In this document: positions 41,815 to 51,503 of the stretch, piece after piece
Layout: each line of letters begins with the position of its first letter
Position numbering within the stretch: the stretch's first letter is position 1
The notes under the pieces: model-generated
The model's database searches: none
What the model was told of the DNA's origin: nothing
The model's input: the letters and a program-made list of their open reading frames with translations, nothing else
Assembly: GCF_007595705.1 (NCBI RefSeq)
Contig: NZ_NISY01000003.1
Span: 1 to 64,000 of the forward strand
Length of the DNA: 64,000 bases
Reading direction: 5' to 3'
DNA from: Streptomyces sp. SAJ15
Lineage (GTDB): Bacteria; Actinomycetota; Actinomycetes; Streptomycetales; Streptomycetaceae
Position numbers and translations under genes: made by a program

Positions 41815-42257
41815 GGGAAATAAGGCCCCTTGCCGTGGTAGGAGGGGGCCGGGAAAAACCGCCTCGCGGGCCCCGAGAAGGCCCTCACCTCGCCATGACA
41901 CCCGTTCTGACCTGCGCATATCCGGAGGCATCCGGAAGTCCCGACCCTCCCCCTAGCAAAAGTCCCAAGCGCGCCGGGACCTTGGTCCTTTACCGGACAT
42001 CACGAGCGTCCTATTGCGCTTAGTAGAGCGAAAAAGCCTGTGCCACACATCACCGAAGGGCAAGATCAACGGCTATTTCGGCGGGACTTTCGGATGTCCG
42101 TTTCGGGACCAAAGACCCCCCTCGTCGGCGGTACTGGGAAGGAGAGGCTGTACGACGCGGCCCCGGCTGAGGAGGCCGTTGAGCGGCTACAGGGGTTCTC
42201 AGCTGGCGGCAGGCGGCCGGCGGGGGCGCAGGGGCGGCCTGCCCCGTGTCCATGACG
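41815..42257. other. Gene-free region between M23 peptidase and clpC
   Basis: About 440 bp, moderately AT-rich (41930-42060). No frame has coding bias. It should contain the remaining upstream control region of the peptidase and perhaps a non-coding RNA. I see no tRNA fold and no clear riboswitch. Confidence 0.35.
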
Positions 42258-42264
42258 AAAAAAG

Positions 42265-42305
42265 GGGGTTGCCCCGGACCGTTCGAAACGGTCCGGGGCA
42301 ACCCC
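42265..42305 (-). terminator. Intrinsic terminator of clpC
   Basis: A 19-bp perfect stem with a three-base loop; on the minus strand it is followed after two bases by six U residues (AAAAAA at 42258-42263). It is the most classical terminator of the window. Confidence 0.93.
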
Positions 42306-42335
42306 TGTGCGCTATGAGCCGCTAGCGGGCAGCCG

Positions 42336-44861
<2,526 letters not shown>

Positions 44862-45313
44862 CGTTAATCGCTCCTCAGAGCGGTCAGAAAGATCGGGGAC
44901 GATCCCCTCCCTGTCCTTCCGCATGCTAGTCCCGCTACGGGGACAGCTCATTCCATCTGCCGACACCCGTCCGGATCACCCCCGCTTCCGCGAGGAAATC
45001 TCCTGCCCGGAACAGCCGACAACTGCTCCAACCCGATGGTGCGAGACGTTGTTCCCGCAGGCCAGGCATCTGGGCCCGCCATCACTACGCCGATGGCGAA
45101 CGCGCGCTGCCCGACACGCGGAGCCGTCCCTCCCACTAGCACTGTCTTACCCGCAAGGAGTGACACTCCATGCGGCGTGGGCCGGTTCCCTCAGCTACGG
45201 GCGAACAACCTTGCGCCCCTTCACTGCCCCCTGCCACCCCCGGAACGGACACCGGGCGCACGCAAGCGGGCACCAAACGTAACCTCGGGATGATTTCCGG
45301 AGTTCATCCGGAC
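44862..45313. other. Divergent region clpC / hypothetical
   Basis: About 450 bp with no supported gene. I looked for ClgR (GTTCGC...GCGAAC) and HspR (HAIR) operators near clpC and see neither clearly. Confidence 0.35.
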
Positions 45314-46042
45314 ATGACTCCGACTCCGGACATCCCCGACCGTCGCGTCATTCATCTCCACTCTTGCACTCGCCCCGCCATTCCGCGCCCCAGGGCGCCC
45401 CGCGGCGAGGTCGTGCGGCGGTGGTACGAGCGCGAGCTGGGCTGGCCGGCGGTCGGCGACGATCCGGTCGAGCTGCTCACCGGGGTCCGCTTCGACGCCC
45501 TGGAGCTGCCGCTGGCGGCGGGCCGCGCGGTGCTGCGCCGGGTGGCGCGGACCGGCCCGGTCGCGGCACGAGGCGCCAGGATGTGGCTGCTGGTGGCCGC
45601 CGGCGGCGCGGAGGAGCTGCCGGGGCTGCTCGACTGGCTGGAGTGGGGTGGGGTCCAGCTGGACCTGACCGCGCTCGGGGAGGGCAGCCGGATCACCGCA
45701 CCCTCACCGGTGCCCCGGATCACCGCACCGTCGCCGGCGCCGGCGGGCGTCCCTGCCGGGCTCGGGGGCCCCGGGGCTCTCGGCGCCCTCGAAGGGCGAG
45801 AGCCGCAGGAGGCCGCTGTCTGGCTGCGACCTCCCCAGCCGGGGTGCGGGGTGGAGCCGATGCTGCCGATGACGGGCTTCGGGGGCGATGGGGGCGCCCC
45901 CGATCTCGTACGGCTGGTCGGAGCGGCCGCGACGGAGTGCCACCGCGTCCGGTTGCTGAACGCGCGAAGCGATCAGCCGTTCGCCTTCTCGTACGCCTCA
46001 CGAACGGTCGCGGGAACACGGCCACGGTCGTTGACCTCGTAA
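45314..46042 (+). CDS. Conserved Streptomyces protein between clpC and lsr2
   Basis: A 242-residue soluble protein. The N-terminal half (VVRRWYERELGWPAVG, LLTGVRFDALELP) resembles the start of bifunctional primase/polymerase-like proteins of Streptomyces; the second half has low-complexity Pro/Gly stretches and ends in SYASRTVAGTRPRSLTS, a tail I remember as conserved. No enzyme motif can be assigned. ATG 45314 follows GGAG, and ATG 45290 is in frame. Its last 70 bp overlap the 3' end of convergent lsr2, which is unusual but the tail seems real. Confidence 0.68.
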   Translation: MTPTPDIPDRRVIHLHSCTRPAIPRPRAPRGEVVRRWYERELGWPAVGDDPVELLTGVRFDALELPLAAGRAVLRRVARTGPVAARGARMWLLVAAGGAEELPGLLDWLEWGGVQLDLTALGEGSRITAPSPVPRITAPSPAPAGVPAGLGGPGALGALEGREPQEAAVWLRPPQPGCGVEPMLPMTGFGGDGGAPDLVRLVGAAATECHRVRLLNARSDQPFAFSYASRTVAGTRPRSLTS

Positions 46043-46314
46043 CCGTTCTCCTTCGCCCAGGCGCGGATCTTCGCGGTGTCCTGGCCGGCGCCGGCGGTGG
46101 CGGCGGTCCGGGTGCGGCCGCGGGCGGCGGCGGTGCGACCACCGGTGCGACGGCCGTTCTTGACGAAGTCCTCCAGCGACGAACGCAGCTTGTCGGCGTT
46201 GTCGGCGTTGAGGTCGATCTCGTAGGTCTTGCCATCGAGAGCGAACGTCACGGTCTCGTCGGCCTCGCCACCGTCGAGGTCATCGACAAGAAGGACCTGA
46301 ACCTTCTGTGCCAC
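45973..46314 (-). CDS. lsr2: Nucleoid-associated protein Lsr2
   Basis: A 113-residue xenogeneic silencer that bridges AT-rich DNA. The N-terminal beta-sheet dimerisation domain is 1-60 (VQVLLVDDLDGGEADETVTF), an Arg/Ala-rich linker follows, and the C-terminal DNA-binding domain (KIRAWAKENGYEVNDRGRVP) carries the RGR AT-hook-like minor-groove motif. GTG 46314 has AAAGGA upstream. It is H-NS-like in function and probably silences the lower-GC islands of this genome. Confidence 0.96.
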   Translation of the reverse strand: MAQKVQVLLVDDLDGGEADETVTFALDGKTYEIDLNADNADKLRSSLEDFVKNGRRTGGRTAAARGRTRTAATAGAGQDTAKIRAWAKENGYEVNDRGRVPATVREAYEKANG

Positions 46315-46338
46315 GGCGGTTTCCTTTCATGGATACCT

Positions 46339-46358
46339 GGGGGTCCTGGAGAACCCCC
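46339..46358 (-). promoter_or_regulatory. Leader hairpin of lsr2
   Basis: GGGGGT and ACCCCC (46339-46344/46353-46358), extendable with wobble pairs, form a G/C hairpin in the lsr2 leader about 25-45 bases before the start codon. It could act in attenuation or RNA stability; no function is shown. Confidence 0.35.
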
Positions 46359-46500
46359 CGGAAAATACACTACGGGGCATTAGCAAACCGCTTTTCTCGG
46401 AAAAACACAAACCCCCTGGGAAGGTTCGATCCCTCGTTGGCGTGGGAAGCCTCTGTTCCGGAGCCCGTGATAGGGGAGCGATTCGGACATAGGGGCACGA

Positions 46501-47019
46501 TCACAGTTGCAGAAGCATCCGGCTGTTGCCAAGGGTGTTCGGCTTCACCCGTTCGAGTCCGAGGAACTCCGCGACGCCCTCGTCATAGGAACGGAGCAGC
46601 TCGCTGTAGACGTCCCCGTCGACCGGCGTCTCACCGATCTCCACGAAGCCGTGCTTGCTGAAGAAGTCGACCTCGAAGGTGAGGCAGAAAATGCGCCGCA
46701 CCCCGAGCCAGCGCGCCGTCTGCAACAGCTTGTCGAGGACCGCGTGGCCTACACCGCTCCCCTTCGCCGCGGGATCGACCGCGAGAGTGCGAACCTCGGC
46801 CAGGTCTTCCCACATCACATGGAGCGCGCCACAGCCAATGACCTCGCCATCCGTGTCCCGCTCCGCGACCCAGAACTCCTGGATGTCCTCGTAAAGAGTC
46901 ACGGTCGCTTTGTCGAGCAGGATCCCGTCGTCCACGTACGCGTCCAGGAGGCGGCGCACGGCGCGCACATCGCCGGTGCGGGCCCGGCGGACGGTGACTA
47001 CTTTTGATTGAGCGGACAT
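46501..47019 (-). CDS. GNAT N-acetyltransferase (ArgA-like)
   Basis: A 172-residue acetyltransferase of the N-acetylglutamate synthase type described for actinobacteria (Rv2747-like). The acetyl-CoA loop is VDPAAKGSGVGHAVLDKLL, and RRIFCLTFEVDFFSKHGF is the substrate-side motif typical of ArgA. It probably acetylates glutamate for arginine synthesis. It lies apart from other arg genes, as usual for this type. ATG 47019. It is separated by 22 bp from the BlaI-type gene on the same strand. Confidence 0.87.
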   Translation of the reverse strand: MSAQSKVVTVRRARTGDVRAVRRLLDAYVDDGILLDKATVTLYEDIQEFWVAERDTDGEVIGCGALHVMWEDLAEVRTLAVDPAAKGSGVGHAVLDKLLQTARWLGVRRIFCLTFEVDFFSKHGFVEIGETPVDGDVYSELLRSYDEGVAEFLGLERVKPNTLGNSRMLLQL

Positions 47020-47041
47020 AGCCGGACGCTATCGCCCCGGC

Positions 47042-47437
47042 TCAGCGTCGCTCTTCACCGGGGCGCCCACCGGGCTCGTCGAGTTGCACCACCCGCATCG
47101 CATCGCGGAGCGCTTCCCGCTGCGACTCGGACATCATCCCGAAGAACGCGACGAGCGCGGCGGCCGGGTTGTCACTGGCGGACCACGCCTCGTTCATCAG
47201 TGCGGCCGAGTAGGCCGCGCGCGTGGAGACCGCCTCATATCGATAGGCGCGGCCTTCGGCCTCCCTGCGCAGCCAGCCCTTCTGATGGAGGTTGTCCATT
47301 ACCGTCATGACCGTGGTGTAGGCGATGGAGCGTTCCTGCTGCAGGTCTTCCAGTACTTCTCGCACCGTGACAGGACGGTTCCAGTTCCACACCCGCGTCA
47401 TGACCGCGTCTTCGAGTTCACCCAATGGCCTAGGCAC
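47042..47437 (-). CDS. BlaI/MecI/CopY-type transcriptional repressor
   Basis: A 131-residue winged-helix repressor (GELEDAVMTRVWNWNRPVTV, YTTVMTVMDNLHQKGWLRR) with a C-terminal dimerisation helix region. Partners are usually BlaR1-like M56 metalloproteases, but no such gene is adjacent. It may control the acetyltransferase downstream or act elsewhere. GTG 47437 start. An intrinsic terminator precedes it on the same strand. Confidence 0.9.
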   Translation of the reverse strand: MPRPLGELEDAVMTRVWNWNRPVTVREVLEDLQQERSIAYTTVMTVMDNLHQKGWLRREAEGRAYRYEAVSTRAAYSAALMNEAWSASDNPAAALVAFFGMMSESQREALRDAMRVVQLDEPGGRPGEERR

Positions 47438-47491
47438 ACCAGAATAATAGTGCCGAATGCCGGAAATGCCCGGTTAATTCAGGAACAAAAA

Positions 47492-47536
47492 GGGCGTACG
47501 CGGCGTGATGCGCGGTGCATCACGCGGCGTACGCCC
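47492..47536 (-). terminator. Intrinsic terminator of the 59-aa membrane protein gene
   Basis: 20-base arms (47492-47511/47517-47536) pair with one mismatch over GCGGT; on the minus strand TTTTTG follows. Confidence 0.88.
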
Positions 47537-47559
47537 GTAAAGATCCAGGAAGGGGCGGC

Positions 47560-47739
47560 TCAGGAAGAGTCGCCGGCCGCCACGGGCTGGGCGCCCTCGG
47601 TCCGGGCCAGCGCGGCGTCGACCGCCGCGTCTTCCTTGGCCTTGTTGGCGCCGCCCTGGGTCTTCACGATGGTGCGGATCAGCGCGATGAACGCCGCCGC
47701 CATCACAATCGGCGGGAGCAGCGCGGAGACGTAATCCAT
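47560..47739 (-). CDS. Small single-span membrane protein
   Basis: A 59-residue protein with one hydrophobic helix (about 5-24, SALLPPIVMAAAFIALIRTI) and a charged C-terminal tail (KAKEDAAVDAALARTEG). ATG 47739 is supported by AGGAGG at ideal spacing, and the gene has its own terminator. It resembles short Streptomyces membrane proteins of unknown role found near lsr2 and coaX. The longer upstream frame has no support. Confidence 0.78.
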   Translation of the reverse strand: MDYVSALLPPIVMAAAFIALIRTIVKTQGGANKAKEDAAVDAALARTEGAQPVAAGDSS

Positions 47740-48612
47740 ATCCGTCGGCCTCCTAGTACATGAGGCTTCCAGAGTACGGGGCGCCGAGGGGTCCCCCGCC
47801 CCTGGGGCCGCGTGGCGGAGCCGGGTCGGACCGGACGGCCCACGGGAAATCGCTCTCCGGGCGGGACGGTGCGTACGGGCCCGGGAACCGGCCCCGGAAC
47901 CGTCCGCCGCAAAGAGCCGGGAAGCGACCGCGGAGAACCCGCCCGGACCGTCCGCCGACGCTTCGAGATCGCGCGGATCCGCACCGTGGCGAGAAAGCCC
48001 GCCCTCACGACGACCACCTGCGCCCAAGCCCCGGAACCGCCCTGGACCAGCCCGGGACAAAGGGTCGAGACCCGGCCGGGGGAGAGCCGGGCGCGGCGTG
48101 GGTCGACGGAATCGGAGTGTGCGGGGCGGGCCGCGGACGGGAAGCCCGAACCGGCGACCGTACGGTGCGCGCTCAAACCGGTGGGCGAACCGCTCGGGGA
48201 CGGTTCCGCGGAATCGAGAGGTTCAGACCAGGTGAGCGGCGAGAAACCCGGCGGCCACCCTCGGCAATGGGACGGTGACCACTCCGAGGAGGGGCCCTTG
48301 GGCCGCGGTCCCGGCGGAATCTGAGCGGTTTAGATCGGAGCGGTTCAGATCCGATCTCCTACCGGAAATGCCGCCCCCGACCGCGCCGGGCGCCCCATCC
48401 GCCGGCATCCGCCGCAATGGGTCCGGCACCGACCGGAAAGGGCCGGTGCCGGACGGTGTCCGACGGAATCGAGACGCCGAGGCCCGCGCCTGGCGAGAAA
48501 TGCCTCTCGGGCCCGCCCGTGGAAACGACCGACTATCGGACCCGGAAGAGCGAGGGCCCCGGTTCGCGGCCGCGAGAGGGCGCCGCGGGCGCGTCCCGCA
48601 GTTCCGGGACGT
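47740..48612. other. 870-bp gene-free region with dispersed motifs
   Basis: No frame on either strand shows consistent codon bias, though long open frames exist. The motif CGGAATC-N0/1-GAG occurs near 48108, 48208, 48313 and 48463, and GGCGAGAAA near 47991, 48238 and 48490. AGATCGGA (48332) and TCCGATCT (48350) form an inverted repeat. It may be a decayed gene or a large control region. Confidence 0.5.
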
Positions 48613-49452
48613 TCAGGCCGGACGGGCCGCGAGGAATCCCTCGGCCGGCGGGGCCTGGCGGCGTTTGGGCGGGAAGACCTCAGCCGGGGTGGGGACCGGG
48701 CGCCCCGGCTTGGGCGAGGACGGACCCGGCTCGGCCCGGGAAGGCCCGGCGGGCCCCTCGGGCCTTTTCCGGGGCGCGGGCTTGGGTTCGCCCTGCGCCG
48801 GCTTGGCGGGCTTACCGCTCTTCTCCGTATCCGCGGCACGCACGGCGTTCTCCGCGTTCTCGAACCGCTCGGCCATCTCCGCCCTCGCCTTCTCCGGGTT
48901 CTCGGCAGGGTCGGCGCCTCCGGCCCGTCCCGCCGCTTCGGCCCATCCGCCGTCCTCCCCACCGCCGGCCTCCGAGGGCCGGGAACGGGGCACCAGCGGC
49001 CGTCCGCCGCGCTCCGTGTCCCCTCCGGCGCCGAAGCGCTCGGCGAGCCGCTCACAGCGCCCCAGCAGCCTGCGCCGGCGCAGCCCCTCGGCGGGGCCGG
49101 AGAGCGTGGCGCAGAGTGCGCGCAGGGCGGCCAGGTCCTCCGGCCGCGGTCGGTACCCGGCCGTCAGGGCGCCCTGGAGCTGGTCCAGGTAGCCGGTGGC
49201 GGCGCCGGGGAGCGCGGAGCGGTAGCGGGCCAGCTCGTCGAGGAGGAAGGCACGCAGCCGTCCGCCCTCGCGGACCGCCTCGTCCACGGCTTGGGCGAGG
49301 CGGAGGCAGTCCCGCACCTCCGCGGCCCGTTCCGGGCCGGGGCGGGCGGGGACGGCGGTGGGCTGGAGGGCGATGGCGAGGGCGCGTCGGAGCACACGCA
49401 GCTCGTCCGCGCTGAACGCCATTCCGCCATGGGATCCGTATGGCGTGGGCAT
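48613..49452 (-). CDS. Conserved Streptomyces protein, function unknown
   Basis: A 279-residue soluble protein. The N-terminal helical part (about 10-140; FSADELRVLRRALAIALQ, CLRLAQAVDEAVREGGRLRA, ELARYRSALPGAATGYLDQL) looks folded. The second half is low-complexity Pro/Glu/Lys/Ala. Position next to coaX is shared with S. coelicolor from memory. ATG 49452; ATG 49422 (MAFSADE) is a good alternative since homology may begin there. An inverted repeat near its promoter is at 49468. Confidence 0.72.
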   Translation of the reverse strand: MPTPYGSHGGMAFSADELRVLRRALAIALQPTAVPARPGPERAAEVRDCLRLAQAVDEAVREGGRLRAFLLDELARYRSALPGAATGYLDQLQGALTAGYRPRPEDLAALRALCATLSGPAEGLRRRRLLGRCERLAERFGAGGDTERGGRPLVPRSRPSEAGGGEDGGWAEAAGRAGGADPAENPEKARAEMAERFENAENAVRAADTEKSGKPAKPAQGEPKPAPRKRPEGPAGPSRAEPGPSSPKPGRPVPTPAEVFPPKRRQAPPAEGFLAARPA

Positions 49453-49467
49453 GGGCCGACTTTAAGT

Positions 49468-49492
49468 GCTAAGCGGACAAAATCGGCTTAGC
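49468..49492. promoter_or_regulatory. AT-rich inverted repeat upstream of the 279-aa protein gene
   Basis: GCTAAGC (49468-49474) and GCTTAGC (49486-49492) flank an 11-base AT-rich spacer, 16-40 bp before the start codon, in the only AT-rich patch nearby. It is a probable operator or promoter element, regulator unknown. Confidence 0.5.
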
Positions 49493-49603
49493 GTGAAATT
49501 TCGGGCGCGGCGTGGCCCCTCCGGGGAGGGCCGAAGGGGTGGTCGGCCCCGTGGCTCCGGAGGTGTGCGGTGCCCCGGGGGGGAGCGTCCGCCCCGGAGG
49601 GAG

Positions 49604-49625
49604 GCGCCCCGCCCCGGAGGGGCGC
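49604..49625 (-). terminator. Hairpin downstream of coaX
   Basis: GCGCCCC and GGGGCGC pair over an 8-base loop 23 bp after the coaX stop, within a GC-rich stretch containing three CCCCGGAGGG-like units. Likely end of the pan/nad operon. Confidence 0.45.
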
Positions 49626-49647
49626 ATGCCCGGAGGGGTGGAGTCGG

Positions 49648-50445
49648 TCAGGAGCGCGAGACGTTGCGCTCGTAGACCAGGCGCAGCCCGATCAGCGTCA
49701 GCCACGGCTCGTGCTCGTCGATCACCGTCGCCTCGCCCAGCACCATCGGCGCCAGTCCGCCGGTGGCGATCACGGTCACCTCGTCCGGGTCGTCGGCGAG
49801 CTCCCGCGCCATGCGCCGGACGACGCCGTCGACCTGGCCCGCGAAGCCGTAGAGGATGCCGGACTGCATGGCCTCGACGGTGTTCTTGCCGATGACCGCG
49901 CGCGGCCGGGCCAGCTCGATCTTGCGGAGCTGCGCCCCGCGCACCCCCAGCGCCTCGACGGAGATCTCGATGCCGGGCGCGATCACGCCGCCCACGTACT
50001 CGCCGCGCGCGCTCACCGCGTCGAAGGTCGTCGCCGTGCCGAAGTCGACCACCACGCAGGGGCCGTCGTAGAGCTCTATCGCGGCCAGCGCGTTGATGAT
50101 CCGGTCGGCGCCGACCTCCTTGGGGTTGTCCATCAGGATCGGCACCCCGGTCTTCACCCCCGGCTCCACGAGGACCGAGGGCACGTCGCCGTAGTAGCGG
50201 CGGGTGACCTCGCGCAGCTCGTGCAGGACGGAGGGGACGGTGGAGCAGATCGCGATGCCCTCGATGCCGTCGCCCAGCTCCTCGCCGAGCAGCGGGTGGG
50301 TACCCATCAGCCCGTGCAGCAGGACGGCCAGTTCATCGGCGGTGCGACGGGCGTCGGTCGAGATCCGCCAGTGCTCGACGATCTCGTCGCCGTCGAACAG
50401 CCCGAGGGTGGTGTGGGTGTTGCCGACGTCGATGGTGAGCAGCAT
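49648..50445 (-). CDS. coaX: Type III pantothenate kinase
   Basis: A 265-residue kinase performing the first step of coenzyme A synthesis. ASKHA-fold motifs are the phosphate-1 loop LLTIDVGNTHTTLGLFD, phosphate-2 VVVDFGTATTFDAVS and the EVGADRIINALAA motif specific to CoaX. The start overlaps the nadC stop by one base (TGATG), so it is translationally coupled as the last gene of the panC-nadB-nadC-coaX unit. Confidence 0.95.
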   Translation of the reverse strand: MLLTIDVGNTHTTLGLFDGDEIVEHWRISTDARRTADELAVLLHGLMGTHPLLGEELGDGIEGIAICSTVPSVLHELREVTRRYYGDVPSVLVEPGVKTGVPILMDNPKEVGADRIINALAAIELYDGPCVVVDFGTATTFDAVSARGEYVGGVIAPGIEISVEALGVRGAQLRKIELARPRAVIGKNTVEAMQSGILYGFAGQVDGVVRRMARELADDPDEVTVIATGGLAPMVLGEATVIDEHEPWLTLIGLRLVYERNVSRS

Positions 50446-51503
50446 CAGCCGTGCTCCTCCGCTGTCTGCCGGGGCGTCGCGTCGTCGCGCAGGTCCAGGC
50501 CGATGTCGAGGATCGGCGAGGAGTGGGTGAGCGCGCCCACGGCGAGGTAGTCGACTCCGGTCTCGGCGTACGTACGGGCGTTGGCGAGGGTGAGCCGGCC
50601 CGAGGACTCCAGCTTGGCGCGCCCGGCCACCAGCTCCACCGCCTCCCGGGTCTGCTCCGGGGTGAAGTTGTCCAGCAGGATCAGGTCGGCGCCCGCGTCG
50701 AGCACCGGGGGGATCTGGTCGAGGGTGTCGACCTCGACCTCGATCGGCAGCTCGGGAAAGCGCTCGCGCACCGCCGTGAACGCCTCCGCCACGCCGCCCG
50801 CCGCGACCACGTGGTTGTCCTTGACCAGCGCCGCGTCCGACAGCGACATCCGGTGGTTGACGCCGCCGCCGCAGCGCACCGCGTACTTCTCCAGCGCCCG
50901 CAGCCCCGGCGTGGTCTTACGGGTGTCGCGGACGCTCGCCGCGGTGCCCGCCAGCTCGTCGGCCCACGCGCGGGTCGCGGTGGCGATGCCCGACAGCCGG
51001 CACAGCAGGTTGAGCGCGCTGCGCTCGCCGGTGAGCAGGTCGCGGGTGCGGCTGCGGACGGACAGCAGCTTCTGGCCCGGTACCACCCGGTCGCCGTCCT
51101 CCACGTGCCGCTCGACCTCGAACTCCTCCGTGCACACCACGGACAGGATCGCCTCGGCGATCCGGAGCCCGGCGACCGTACCGGCCTCCCGCGCGGTGAA
51201 GTCACCGGTGGCGAAGGCGTCCTCGGGCACGGTCGCGACGGTCGTCACGTCCACACCCTGGTCCAGGTCCTCCTCGATGGCCATGTGGGCGATGTCCTCG
51301 ACCTGGACCGGGTCGAGCCCGGCGTCGGCGAGCAGCGCCGCCAGGTCGGGGTCGAGGCCGCACTCCATCGGGTCCAGTTCGTACGCGCCGTCGGCGTCGC
51401 CGCAGGCGCACGCGTCACCGCAGCCGCCGCCGGTGTCGCCGTCGGACAGCAGCGGCAGCTCTGCCGGCTCGTCGTGGTGGGGGGTGCCAGGGGTACTGCT
51501 CAC
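50445..51503 (-). CDS. nadC: Nicotinate-nucleotide pyrophosphorylase (carboxylating)
   Basis: A 352-residue quinolinate phosphoribosyltransferase, third step of de novo NAD synthesis. The active-site region shows RDTRKTTPGLRALEKYAV, GGGVNHRMSLSDAALVKDNH and the C-terminal DLILLDNFTPEQ and ESSGRLTL. An N-terminal extension of about 60 residues carries a cysteine cluster (GGGCGDACACGD), which I recall in other Streptomyces NadC and which may bind a metal. GTG 51503 overlaps the nadB stop (GTGA). Confidence 0.95.
   Translation of the reverse strand: MSSTPGTPHHDEPAELPLLSDGDTGGGCGDACACGDADGAYELDPMECGLDPDLAALLADAGLDPVQVEDIAHMAIEEDLDQGVDVTTVATVPEDAFATGDFTAREAGTVAGLRIAEAILSVVCTEEFEVERHVEDGDRVVPGQKLLSVRSRTRDLLTGERSALNLLCRLSGIATATRAWADELAGTAASVRDTRKTTPGLRALEKYAVRCGGGVNHRMSLSDAALVKDNHVVAAGGVAEAFTAVRERFPELPIEVEVDTLDQIPPVLDAGADLILLDNFTPEQTREAVELVAGRAKLESSGRLTLANARTYAETGVDYLAVGALTHSSPILDIGLDLRDDATPRQTAEEHG

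Noticed and set aside
41682..42060. c-di-AMP (ydaO) riboswitch before the M23 peptidase
   Set aside because: Expected by analogy with other Streptomyces wall hydrolases and with disA in the window, but none of the conserved ydaO segments is recognisable.
46420..46445. T-loop-like GGTTCGATCCC suggesting a tRNA
   Set aside because: Only three of five T-stem pairs form and no acceptor, D or anticodon arm is found around it.
47042..47437. A BlaI-BlaR1 resistance pair
   Set aside because: No M56-type sensor protease gene lies next to the repressor.
47760..48324. Genes on either strand in the 870-bp gap
   Set aside because: Open frames exist but lack third-position bias, ribosome sites and recognisable folds; their translations are Arg/Gly/Pro-rich.
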